The notes beneath the pieces are model-generated. The model made no database searches, was not told where the DNA came from, and was given only the letters and a program-made list of their open reading frames with translations. From positions 1-9,215 of the forward strand of contig JAMCQK010000079.1 in NCBI GenBank assembly GCA_023382135.1: 9,215 nt of DNA, read 5' to 3'. The translations under genes were made by a program, and so were the position numbers. Positions 1 through 5,772 of this stretch are shown piece after piece. The number at the start of each line of letters is the position of its first letter. The stretch's first letter is position 1. This stretch comes from Deinococcus sp. Lineage in GTDB: Bacteria; Deinococcota; Deinococci; Deinococcales; Thermaceae.

Positions 1-1110
1 GCCAGCGTTCAGCCCGTCGAAGAAGGCTTTGACCAAGCCCTCGCGGTTGAGGGCGTACAGGATGGCCTGGCGGGTGCGAACATCGTCCAGGCCGAGGTCC
101 TTGACGGTCTGAACGCTGGCGAACTTGTTGACGTCAATGTGTTCCCAGATGGCCCCCGGCACGAACCAAATATCGAAGCGGCCCGGGGCACGGCTGGTAA
201 GCTGCTTGCTGCGGCCCTGGTCGAAGGTCAAGGCCACGCTCGAGGTCACGTCTATCCCACCACCCATAATGGCCACCAGCAGGGAGTTGGTGTTCTGGAT
301 GAAGCGGTAGGACACCTTCTGCACGTACTTGTCAGCCCCGCCCTGCGGAACGATGGCGAAATTGGGGTTGCGCACCAGATCGAGGGTGCTGTTGGGCACC
401 CAGCGGGAGAACTTGAAAGCCCCCATGGAAGGCATCCTGCCGGTGTTCAGGTACTGCGGGGTGCTGAACTTTAGGAAGAAGCCCCGGTACAGCTCATTCA
501 GCTTCTCGGCGTCCTTGTCGGGGTCTAAACTCTTAGCCGCGGCCTCGGTTTTGGCCCACTCTTCCTTCATGATGTGCGCGGGCGCATAGCCGATGGGCGA
601 GCCGATGGTGTCATAGTAGTAAGCGGGCTCAAAGGTCACGGTAAAGTTCAACTTGTCCTTGACGGTGAGTTTCACTCGCTCCCAGTAGTCAGGGTTCCCC
701 ACCGGCATGGCTTTGGCCTTGCCCACATCGTAGTAGAACTTGACGTCGTCGGTGCTGAACACGACACCGTCCGACCACTTGAGGCCGGACTTCAGGGTCA
801 GGTCCATCTCCACGCGGCGCTTGCCCTGGCCGAGGTCGGCAAAGCGCAGGCGCTTGTTGGCCAGGGTAGGCACCTCGGTGACCAGCACCGCCTCGTTCTC
901 GCTGTCAAGGTTGATGTTGATCAGGGGAGCCAGCAGGTACTGCTCGACTTCGGCCTTGATGGCCTGGCCAGAGATCACGCTGAGGAAGTCGCCCTGCAAA
1001 ACCTTGGGTTCCTGCGAAGCGCCAATCACCAGGCTGTTATCACCCGGACCCGCCAAAGCAAGGCCGGAGAGGGTGAGAACCAAAACAGCCAACTTGCCAA
1101 TATGCTTCAT
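1..1110 (-). CDS. ABC transporter substrate-binding protein, peptide-binding (SBP family 5), C-terminus outside window
   Basis: The minus strand is open from ATG at 1110 to the window edge, giving 370 residues with no stop. Residues 1-20 form a signal peptide: KH near the start, a hydrophobic core, then LALA before GPGD. There is no lipobox Cys, so signal peptidase I cleavage and a soluble periplasmic protein are likely. The mature part looks like the oligopeptide/dipeptide-binding family: LKSGLKWSDG followed by the STDDVKFYYD stretch (near residues 106-130) matches the family signature, and NPDYW, RNPNF and ALNREGLVKAFFDG are also typical. Family members have about 500-650 residues, so the C-terminal lobe is missing only because the window ends. 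The role would be to capture peptides or similar solutes for an ABC permease, which is not visible. An AAGGAGG ribosome site lies 4-5 bases before the ATG. Family is clear; the ligand is not predictable. Confidence 0.9.
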   Translation of the reverse strand, partial: MKHIGKLAVLVLTLSGLALAGPGDNSLVIGASQEPKVLQGDFLSVISGQAIKAEVEQYLLAPLININLDSENEAVLVTEVPTLANKRLRFADLGQGKRRVEMDLTLKSGLKWSDGVVFSTDDVKFYYDVGKAKAMPVGNPDYWERVKLTVKDKLNFTVTFEPAYYYDTIGSPIGYAPAHIMKEEWAKTEAAAKSLDPDKDAEKLNELYRGFFLKFSTPQYLNTGRMPSMGAFKFSRWVPNSTLDLVRNPNFAIVPQGGADKYVQKVSYRFIQNTNSLLVAIMGGGIDVTSSVALTFDQGRSKQLTSRAPGRFDIWFVPGAIWEHIDVNKFASVQTVKDLGLDDVRTRQAILYALNREGLVKAFFDGLNAG

Positions 1111-1167
1111 ACTGCCTCCTTCTATGGCTCTTGCGCTCTCGCGCAGGCATTTTTCTTTGCCAATAAC

Positions 1168-1173
1168 ATTATA
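1168..1173 (-). promoter_or_regulatory. Candidate -10 (TATAAT) for the solute-binding protein gene
   Basis: On the minus strand this hexamer reads TATAAT exactly. It would start transcription near 1161 and leave a leader of about 50 bases carrying the AAGGAGG site. The upstream -35 is weak: TTGCTC at a 19-base spacing is the best I see. A TG lies two bases upstream, close to but not exactly an extended -10. Confidence 0.45.
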
Positions 1174-1272
1174 GCCAGAACAGCGGCCATTTGAGCAAAA
1201 GGAACCGAAAGTAGCGCTCAGCTTGAGGAAGCCATTATCCTGTCCAGGACGGGGGCGCTTAGAGTGAATGCC

Positions 1273-1292
1273 CATCCACCGAATGGTGGATG
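1273..1292. repeat. Perfect inverted repeat, 8-bp arms with GAAT loop
   Basis: CATCCACC (1273-1280) is the exact reverse complement of GGTGGATG (1285-1292), with GAAT between. No T-run follows on either strand, so it does not look like an intrinsic terminator. Lying between two candidate -10 hexamers upstream of the solute-binding protein gene, it could be an operator or a leader hairpin; both are inference. Confidence 0.5.
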
Positions 1293-1320
1293 CAAAGCAC
1301 TTTCAGTGGCAAGCCTCTCT

Positions 1321-1326
1321 ATTATA
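1321..1326 (-). promoter_or_regulatory. Second, distal candidate -10 (TATAAT) on the minus strand
   Basis: On the minus strand this also reads TATAAT. It sits inside a small palindrome (CTCTA, 3-base centre, TAGAG; 1317-1329). The -35 region is poor (TCTTTG at 17 bases). If used, it would give the solute-binding protein mRNA a leader of about 200 bases that includes the 1273-1292 hairpin. The region holds no other gene for it to serve on this strand. Confidence 0.3.
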
Positions 1327-1397
1327 GAGGAGGATAGTACAAGCAAAGAACCAATACAAGGAACTGTCTTTACGAATTGAAGTTTAAGGACACGGAG

Positions 1398-1790
1398 CTA
1401 ATGGCTGCTACAGCTGGAGCTGCCCTGGCCATCGGGCGTTTTAGAGCTATCCGTACGGAAAGAGTGGCCACACCCGCAAGAAGAGGTGGCGTTCGGGTTG
1501 TTCAGGGTAAAACCGCCACCCATGAGGTTATCCACCCACTGGACCTCGGATCCCGAAAGCAGGGGGAGAGAGACACGGTCAACAACCAGCCTGACACCGT
1601 ACATTTCGACGGTGGTGTCGCCCTCAAGTTGGCGCTCGTCCACCGCCATGCCATACTGGTAGCCACTACAACCACCCGACTTTACGAAGACACGGATAGC
1701 CGCGCCCGGCTTGTTGTATTTTTGCAGAATTTCCAGGGCTCTTTCAGCGGCACCAGGGGTTATGGACAATATTAAGGGCTCTTGGACCAT
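1398..1790 (-). CDS. A-type iron-sulfur cluster assembly/carrier protein (HesB/IscA/ErpA family)
   Basis: The protein has 130 residues. The fold starts at LSITPGAAERALEIL (from residue 8) and is followed by SGGCSGYQYG with Cys41 and by SSCGCGHSF with Cys105 and Cys107. These are the three conserved cysteines that bind the [Fe-S] cluster or iron in the A-type carriers IscA, SufA and ErpA, which hand clusters to apo-enzymes in the cytoplasm. The NPNATSSCGCG end of the domain is very typical. Residues 112-130 form an extra Ser-rich tail with a fourth cysteine (Cys127), beyond the usual family end of about 105-120 residues. The ATG is supported by GGAGG seven to eight bases upstream. It stands alone: no isc or suf partner is visible. 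Which A-type subfamily it belongs to cannot be settled from sequence alone. Confidence 0.93.
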   Translation of the reverse strand: MVQEPLILSITPGAAERALEILQKYNKPGAAIRVFVKSGGCSGYQYGMAVDERQLEGDTTVEMYGVRLVVDRVSLPLLSGSEVQWVDNLMGGGFTLNNPNATSSCGCGHSFRTDSSKTPDGQGSSSCSSH

Positions 1791-1814
1791 TTGGAAACCT
1801 CCGCTTATGGGTTC

Positions 1815-1823
1815 AATTTAGCA
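1815..1823 (-). promoter_or_regulatory. Candidate extended -10 for the HesB/IscA gene
   Basis: The minus strand reads TGC followed by TAAATT, an extended -10 with a 4/6 hexamer. Transcription would begin near 1808 and give a short leader holding the GGAGG site before the ATG at 1790. No convincing -35 is seen. Confidence 0.35.
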
Positions 1824-1876
1824 CACCTTGGCCCCGCAGGATGGTGACGTGGGGCACGGGGAGAAGGCCCAAGACT

Positions 1877-1993
1877 ACCAAGTATCTCCAGTCTAAGTTT
1901 GTCGAAAGGCTTGAAAAGCCACACTGGTTCCCTACCCCCTCTGGCCCTAGTGAGTTTGACCCTTCGGTCAAACTCACCATGGAGATACTCAGC
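1877..1993 (+). repeat. MITE-like repeat, copy 1 (imperfect terminal inverted repeats plus internal hairpin)
   Basis: The core (1881-1989) begins AGTATCTCCA and ends TGGAGATACT, exact reverse complements. The left end extends to ACCAAGTATCTCCA (1877-1890), which is the exact reverse complement of the right end of the second copy at 7726-7739. Inside the right half, GTGAGTTTGACC (1950-1961) and GGTCAAACTCAC (1966-1977) form a perfect 12-bp stem with a CTTC loop. Read inward from both ends the two halves resemble each other for about 28 bases (TATCTCCA, then AGTTTG, then CGAA), so the inverted repeats are long and degenerate. A further short hairpin, GGCTT-GAA-AAGCC, lies at 1908-1920. There is no coding content and no obvious target-site duplication. 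The copy sits in the divergent region between the HesB/IscA gene and the M24 peptidase. Confidence 0.85.
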
Positions 1994-1994
1994 C

Positions 1995-2000
1995 TAGAAT
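1995..2000 (+). promoter_or_regulatory. -10 hexamer TAGAAT for a leaderless M24 peptidase mRNA
   Basis: TAGAAT differs from TATAAT at one base and ends six bases before the GTG at 2007, so transcription would begin at or next to the start codon. This is the usual spacing for leaderless genes in Deinococcota. No Shine-Dalgarno sequence lies at a usable distance; the nearest GGAG, in the end of the repeat, is over 20 bases away. The TAG inside this hexamer is also the in-frame stop that limits upstream extension. The -35 region falls inside the repeat and matches poorly. Confidence 0.55.
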
Positions 2001-2006
2001 GGTCTG

Positions 2007-3155
2007 GTGGATATTTCAAAGGCGCAGCAAGCACTTAAGGATTCAGGGATACCCGGCTGGGCGCTTTACAGCTTTTTGGGCAGCAACCCTTTGGCGGTGG
2101 AACTGCTGGGCCTTACAAATATTCATCTTTCGCGCAGGTTTCTTTATCTGATTCCCGTTGAAGGTGAGCCAACCTTGGTGGTTCACGTGATTGAGCAGTC
2201 TACGTTTCCCGATCTGCCTGGCAAGCGAAGGGTATTTAGTTCCTGGGAGTCTTTCGTGCACACCCTCGAGGAGGTGGTGCTGCCCTTGGGCAAGGTAGCC
2301 ATGGAGTACCAGCCAGGAGGTAGCATTCCTTACCTTTCGCGGGTGGATGCGGGGACGTTGGAGTTGCTGCGCGGGATGGGCCTCGAGGTCGTCTCCTCCG
2401 CCAACCTGCTGCTTTCCTTCCAGGTCTGGGACCAGGCCGCCCTCGCTGCTCACCTGAAAGCCGTCAGGGGCGTGGAAGCGGCCAAAGACGCGGCACTAGC
2501 GTTCCTGCGGAGCAGGCTCAAAAACCCCCCGAGCGAGCTGGAAGTGCAAGCGGTAATGGCCAGCGCTCTCGACCAGCATGGCCTCTTCTCCGACCATCCG
2601 CCGATGGTGGGCTTTGGTTCCCACGCGGCAAACCCCCACCACCGTCCTGATGGCACCCGCTTGCAGCGCGGGCAGGTGGTGCTATTGGACGTATGGGCCA
2701 AGAGGCCCGATGGACCGTTTGCGGATATCACCTGGATGGCGGGCTGGGAGGTGCCCGCCGAAGTACACCAGGCCTTTGAGGTGGTGAAGCGGGCGAGGGA
2801 CCACGCGGTTAAATATGTGACCCAGGCGTACCGGGAAGGACGGCACCCCAAGGGCTCCGAAGTAGACCGGGCCAGCCGCAAAGTGATTGAAGACGCCGGT
2901 TACGGAAAATACCTGCTGCACCGCACCGGCCACAATTTAGGTTGGTCCAGTCCGCACGGCAATGGCACGCACTTAGACGGCCTCGAGGCCCCCGACGAGC
3001 GCCCGCTGATTCCCGGCCTGGCTTTTACGGTGGAACCTGGCGTCTACCCAGGTCCTTTCGGTGTGCGAAGTGAGATCAATGTGTACCTCCGCCCCAGTGG
3101 GCCGGAAATCACCACCTCCATACAAGAGCAGGTGGACGAGCTTGAGTTCGCTTGA
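2007..3155 (+). CDS. M24 family metallopeptidase (Xaa-Pro aminopeptidase/dipeptidase type)
   Basis: The protein has 382 residues, the usual length for bacterial prolidase-like M24 enzymes. Residues 1-140 form the variable N-terminal domain and about 150-375 the 'pita-bread' catalytic domain. All five metal ligands can be placed: Asp228 (VVLLDVWA), Asp240 (FADITW), His309 (HRTGHNLG), Glu343 (FTVEPGVY) and Glu356 (RSEINVYL). Second-shell histidines include those of NPHHRPDG near 209-215. Such enzymes use two metal ions, often Mn or Co, to release the residue before proline from peptides in the cytoplasm. No signal peptide is seen. The start is GTG 2007: an in-frame TAG at 1995 blocks extension, and the -10 at 1995-2000 implies a leaderless message. 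The aminopeptidase and dipeptidase subtypes cannot be told apart here. It is probably monocistronic, with a hairpin right after the stop. Confidence 0.92.
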   Translation: MDISKAQQALKDSGIPGWALYSFLGSNPLAVELLGLTNIHLSRRFLYLIPVEGEPTLVVHVIEQSTFPDLPGKRRVFSSWESFVHTLEEVVLPLGKVAMEYQPGGSIPYLSRVDAGTLELLRGMGLEVVSSANLLLSFQVWDQAALAAHLKAVRGVEAAKDAALAFLRSRLKNPPSELEVQAVMASALDQHGLFSDHPPMVGFGSHAANPHHRPDGTRLQRGQVVLLDVWAKRPDGPFADITWMAGWEVPAEVHQAFEVVKRARDHAVKYVTQAYREGRHPKGSEVDRASRKVIEDAGYGKYLLHRTGHNLGWSSPHGNGTHLDGLEAPDERPLIPGLAFTVEPGVYPGPFGVRSEINVYLRPSGPEITTSIQEQVDELEFA

Positions 3156-3199
3156 CACCGCGCGGGATTTTGAGGACTGGGCGCGGTGCTTGGGCTTTT
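3156..3199 (+). terminator. Possible intrinsic terminator after the M24 peptidase
   Basis: CACCGCGC (3156-3163), directly after the TGA stop, is the exact reverse complement of GCGCGGTG (3181-3188). The loop is 17 bases and a short T-rich stretch (CTTTT, 3195-3199) follows. The GC-rich stem fits a terminator, but the loop is long and the T tract is short and offset. Confidence 0.4.
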
Positions 3200-3342
3200 G
3201 AGTTACATTGTCGAGCAATTAAGGCAGTTGGCTAACTCATAGCAGCTTGGTGTCAGATCTGAAGCTTTGGCCTGGGCTTTGAACCTTGATTCTCGCCCCT
3301 GGACTCCAGACATTCGGCCTTTAGCCTTAAAGCGTTCATCGT
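3200..3342. other. Intergenic tract without a gene, with degenerate short words
   Basis: I see no convincing gene on either strand between the peptidase terminator and the prs promoter. The minus strand is rich in recurring short words such as AAAGGC, AAGGCT, GAACG and CCAAAG, especially over about 3260-3350, as if it had grown from a decayed short tandem repeat. No clean period can be assigned by eye. Confidence 0.3.
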
Positions 3343-3370
3343 TCGACTTTTGGCCTCCCCTTGGTATGCT
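3343..3370 (+). promoter_or_regulatory. prs: Candidate promoter of prs, leaderless type
   Basis: TCGACT (3343-3348, 4/6 match to TTGACA) and TATGCT (3365-3370, 4/6 match to TATAAT) are 16 bases apart. The -10 ends eight bases before the ATG at 3379, so the message would have almost no leader. No Shine-Dalgarno sequence precedes the ATG, which fits leaderless translation. Confidence 0.5.
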
Positions 3371-3378
3371 CATTAGGC

Positions 3379-4320
3379 ATGGACCGTCCACTGATGGTGT
3401 TTAGCGGCCAGTCTAACCGCGCACTCGCCGGGCAGATTGCGGCTAGTCTGGGTATCCCGCTGGGAAAAAGCACCACCCAAAAGTTCGCCAATGACAATTT
3501 GCTTGTCCGCTTCGAGGAAAGCCTGCGCGAGGCCGACGTGTTCATTGTCCAGTCGCTTACCCCGCCCGTCCACGACAACCTAATGGAGCTCTTGATGATG
3601 GTGGACGCCGCCAAGGGTTCGAGCGCCAACCGGGTGACGGCGGTGATTCCGTACTACTCCTACGCCAGAAGCGACAAGAAGGACGCACCACGCATTTCCA
3701 TTGCCGGAAGGCTGGTAGCCGACATGCTGCAAACCGCCGGCTCGGACCGCGTGCTTACCATGACGCTTCACTCTTCGCAGGTGCACGGTTTTTTCAAAAT
3801 TCCGCTGGACCACCTCTCGGCCGAGCCGGTGATCGCCAACTACTTCGCCACGCGGGTGGACGGCCTCGAGGACAGCGTGGTGGTGGCCCCGGACGCGGGC
3901 GACATGAAGCGGGCCAGCTCGCTGGCGCGAAGGCTGGCCCTGCCCATAGCCTTCATTGACAAGCAGCGGCTTTCCGACACCGAGGTGCTGGCCAGAAGCC
4001 TGGTGGGCGATGTCAAAAATAAGATCGCGCTCATCATCGACGACGAAATTTCCACCGCTGCTTCGCTGGTGAAAGCGGTCGAGGCGGTGCTGGCTTCGGG
4101 CGCGCACAGGGTTTACGCGGCGGTGACCCATGGTATCTACGCGGGACCCGCTATCAAGCGTATTGAGGCAAGCCCGTTGGAAGAAGTAGCAGCGACCAAC
4201 ACTTGCCTGCACAACTCCAAGAAAAGCAAAAAGTTGCATACTTTGGACGTCGGCCCCCTTTTTGCCGAGGCCATCTGGCGCATTCACCGGGGGGAGTCGG
4301 TCTCGAGTTTGTTCACCTAG
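3379..4320 (+). CDS. prs: Ribose-phosphate pyrophosphokinase (PRPP synthase)
   Basis: The enzyme transfers pyrophosphate from ATP to ribose-5-phosphate. The PRPP formed feeds purine, pyrimidine, histidine, tryptophan and NAD synthesis in the cytoplasm. The 313-residue length is standard. Visible signatures are FSGQSNRALA (8-17), the ATP-site region FANDN (36-40) and ESLREADVFIVQS (47-59), PYYSYARSDKKDAPRIS (91-107), His131 in LHSSQVHGFF, DKQR (194-197) at the flexible loop, the PRPP/ribose-5-phosphate loop IIDDEISTAASLV (219-231), and HGIYAGPA (251-258). FANDN replaces the common FSDGE, and the PRPP loop lacks the usual Gly-Thr ending. As I recall, Thermus Prs shares this form, so it is probably a lineage variant and not a decayed enzyme. 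ATG 3379 is preferred over TTG 3361, six codons upstream, because the upstream codons overlap the -10. Likely monocistronic. Confidence 0.95.
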   Translation: MDRPLMVFSGQSNRALAGQIAASLGIPLGKSTTQKFANDNLLVRFEESLREADVFIVQSLTPPVHDNLMELLMMVDAAKGSSANRVTAVIPYYSYARSDKKDAPRISIAGRLVADMLQTAGSDRVLTMTLHSSQVHGFFKIPLDHLSAEPVIANYFATRVDGLEDSVVVAPDAGDMKRASSLARRLALPIAFIDKQRLSDTEVLARSLVGDVKNKIALIIDDEISTAASLVKAVEAVLASGAHRVYAAVTHGIYAGPAIKRIEASPLEEVAATNTCLHNSKKSKKLHTLDVGPLFAEAIWRIHRGESVSSLFT

Positions 4321-4492
4321 CGTCCGGGAGCCTCGCAGCTGCCCACTCTTCACGTCAAAATTCTTAACAAGAACGATATTCGTCTCTACCAACGATTCAA
4401 TTGATTCGCAGGTCCCCCGGCGGTACGGATAAACTACTATAGGACATCTCGCCGCGCGCCAATACGTTAGTCTGAGACCAGCAGGTAGCTTG
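4321..4492. other. Intergenic region between prs and the rfb operon
   Basis: The operon promoter should lie here, but no strong one is visible. TACTAT (4435-4440) is a 4/6 match to a -10 without a fitting -35; TTGATT (4401-4406) is a fair -35 without a fitting -10. A short AT-rich palindrome, TTCTT-AAC-AAGAA (4361-4373), follows prs; it is too weak for a terminator and could be a binding site. AGGT at 4483-4486 serves as the rfbC ribosome site. Confidence 0.3.
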
Positions 4493-5053
4493 ATGCCATT
4501 TGAATTTCAGCCTCTTAACATCCCCGAGATTATCCTGGTCAGCGCCCAGTCCTTTACCGATGAGCGCGGCTACTTTATGGAGACTTTCAAACGCTCGGTT
4601 TTTGCCGAACACGGCATCAGCGCACCGTTGGTTCAGGACAATCTGTCCAGCTCACACCAAGGGGTCATTCGCGGCCTGCACTTTCAAAAACCGCCCAGGG
4701 CGCAAGGGAAGCTGGTAATGTGCCTGCGGGGTGAGATTTTTGACGTGGCGCTGGATATCCGAAAAGGCTCCCCACATTACGGCAAGTGGGTGAGCGCGCG
4801 TTTGTCCGAGGAAAACAAGAACATGCTCTGGGTTCCGGAGGGATTCGCCCACGGCTTCCAGGTACTGAGCAAGAGCGCCTTGGTGTTCTACAAAGTTACC
4901 GATGAATTTTCGCCCGCTCACGAGCTGGGTATCCGCTGGAACGACCCGGAGATTGGCATCGAATGGCCGGTGGCAAATCCCACGGTCTCGGCGCGCGACG
5001 CGGCGCTGGGACCCCTGGCCCAGGTGGACAGTGGTTTTATTTACTCGCCATGA
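4493..5053 (+). CDS. rfbC: dTDP-4-dehydrorhamnose 3,5-epimerase
   Basis: This enzyme inverts C3 and C5 of dTDP-4-keto-6-deoxy-glucose, the third step to dTDP-L-rhamnose. The 186 residues match the family length and give a single cupin domain. Active-site features are in place: FTDERGYFMETF (21-32), VIRGLHFQ with the catalytic base His63, QGKLV with Lys73, PEGFAHGF with His120, and VFYKVT with Tyr133, the expected proton donor. WNDPEIGIEWP (149-159) is the usual C-terminal signature. The protein should be a cytoplasmic homodimer. The start is ATG 4493, after an AGGT site; TTG directly before it is less likely. It is the first gene of the rfbC-rfbD-rfbB-glycosyltransferase run, and its TGA overlaps the next ATG in an ATGA four-base overlap, implying coupled translation. 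Confidence 0.96.
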   Translation: MPFEFQPLNIPEIILVSAQSFTDERGYFMETFKRSVFAEHGISAPLVQDNLSSSHQGVIRGLHFQKPPRAQGKLVMCLRGEIFDVALDIRKGSPHYGKWVSARLSEENKNMLWVPEGFAHGFQVLSKSALVFYKVTDEFSPAHELGIRWNDPEIGIEWPVANPTVSARDAALGPLAQVDSGFIYSP

Positions 5054-5772
5054 TTCTTCTTACCGGCGGTTCCGGCAGGCTGGGCAGTGCGCTCAGGGCC
5101 TTGCTGCCCGAGGTGGCGGCCCCAGGTCGGGCCGAACTCGACGTGACGCTGCCAGAGCAAATTGAGCGTGCGCTCGATACTGTACAGCCTAAAGCGGTGG
5201 TGCACACAGCCGCCTATACCAATGTGGCGAAGGCGGAAACCGAGCGCGGGCTTTGTTGGGCCGTCAATGTCGAAGGAACACGCAATCTGGTGCGCGCCCT
5301 GGGGCCTCGAGGCCTGCCCTTGATCCACATCTCCACCGATTATGTTTTCTATGGCGATACCGGCAGGTACCGCGAAGAAGACCCGGTAGGCCCGGTGCGG
5401 AACTACTACGCCCTGAGCAAGCTGGTGGCCGAGGAGCTGGTGAGGATCTTGCCCAAACACCTGGTCATCCGCACCAGTTTCCGGGAGCGCCCCTGGCCCT
5501 ACCCCAGCGCCTATACCGACCTGTACACTTCGCAGGATTACCTGGACCGGATAGCCCCAGATGTTGCCTTGGCGGTTTCGCATTTTGACCAGATTCCCTT
5601 CACCACGCTTCATATCGCCACAGAGCGCAAGTCGGCCTATGATTTAGCCAAGGAGACCAGGCCGGATGTCCGGCCCGCCAGCAGAACCGAGTCTCCAGTG
5701 GCGCTGCCGGAAGACATCTCGCTCGAGGTGAGCCGCTGGCAGGCGCTCAAAGAAGAAATGAAAGGAGCCTAG
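5050..5772 (+). CDS. rfbD: RfbD-like NAD(P)-dependent reductase (short, divergent dTDP-4-dehydrorhamnose reductase homologue)
   Basis: This is an extended short-chain dehydrogenase/reductase of 240 residues. The nucleotide-binding turn is ILLTGGSGRLG (2-12). VHTAAYTNVAKAE (51-63) matches the NAAAYTAVDKAE-type signature of RfbD. HISTDYVF (93-100) carries the catalytic Ser/Thr, and Tyr120 with Lys124 form YxxxK. In an rfb cluster it would reduce the C4 keto group in the last step to dTDP-L-rhamnose. RfbD proteins are usually near 290-300 residues. Here, after IRTSF (140-144), the substrate-loop region is replaced by PWPYPSAYTDLYTSQDYLD and the tail is short, so its exact product is inferred from context. 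The start is the ATG overlapping the rfbC stop; an earlier in-frame start at 4963 would lie deep within rfbC. The end of this gene carries the AAAGGAG site of rfbB. Confidence 0.8.
   Translation: MILLTGGSGRLGSALRALLPEVAAPGRAELDVTLPEQIERALDTVQPKAVVHTAAYTNVAKAETERGLCWAVNVEGTRNLVRALGPRGLPLIHISTDYVFYGDTGRYREEDPVGPVRNYYALSKLVAEELVRILPKHLVIRTSFRERPWPYPSAYTDLYTSQDYLDRIAPDVALAVSHFDQIPFTTLHIATERKSAYDLAKETRPDVRPASRTESPVALPEDISLEVSRWQALKEEMKGA

Noticed and set aside
574..1194. Long plus-strand open frame of 206 codons
   Set aside because: It lies antisense to the solute-binding protein gene, whose signal peptide, family motifs and ribosome site make the minus strand clearly the coding one.
1950..1977. 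Perfect hairpin of repeat copy 1 as an intrinsic terminator
   Set aside because: No T tract follows on either strand, and the hairpin lies between divergent genes where no transcript needs to end.
1841..2038. Short plus-strand frame through repeat copy 1, with similar peptide (PSGPSEFDPSV) in copy 2
   Set aside because: The shared peptide follows from DNA similarity of the two repeats. In copy 2 the matching left-part frame is broken, and it extends into the peptidase start in another frame.
3580..4392. Minus-strand open frame of 270 codons opposite prs
   Set aside because: It is the complement of a well-conserved prs gene; its His/Arg/Gly-rich translation resembles no family.
4963..5049. 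Upstream in-frame start for the rfbD-like gene
   Set aside because: It would place 29 extra residues inside rfbC before the nucleotide-binding strand, which normally begins the protein; the ATGA overlap at 5050 is the natural start.
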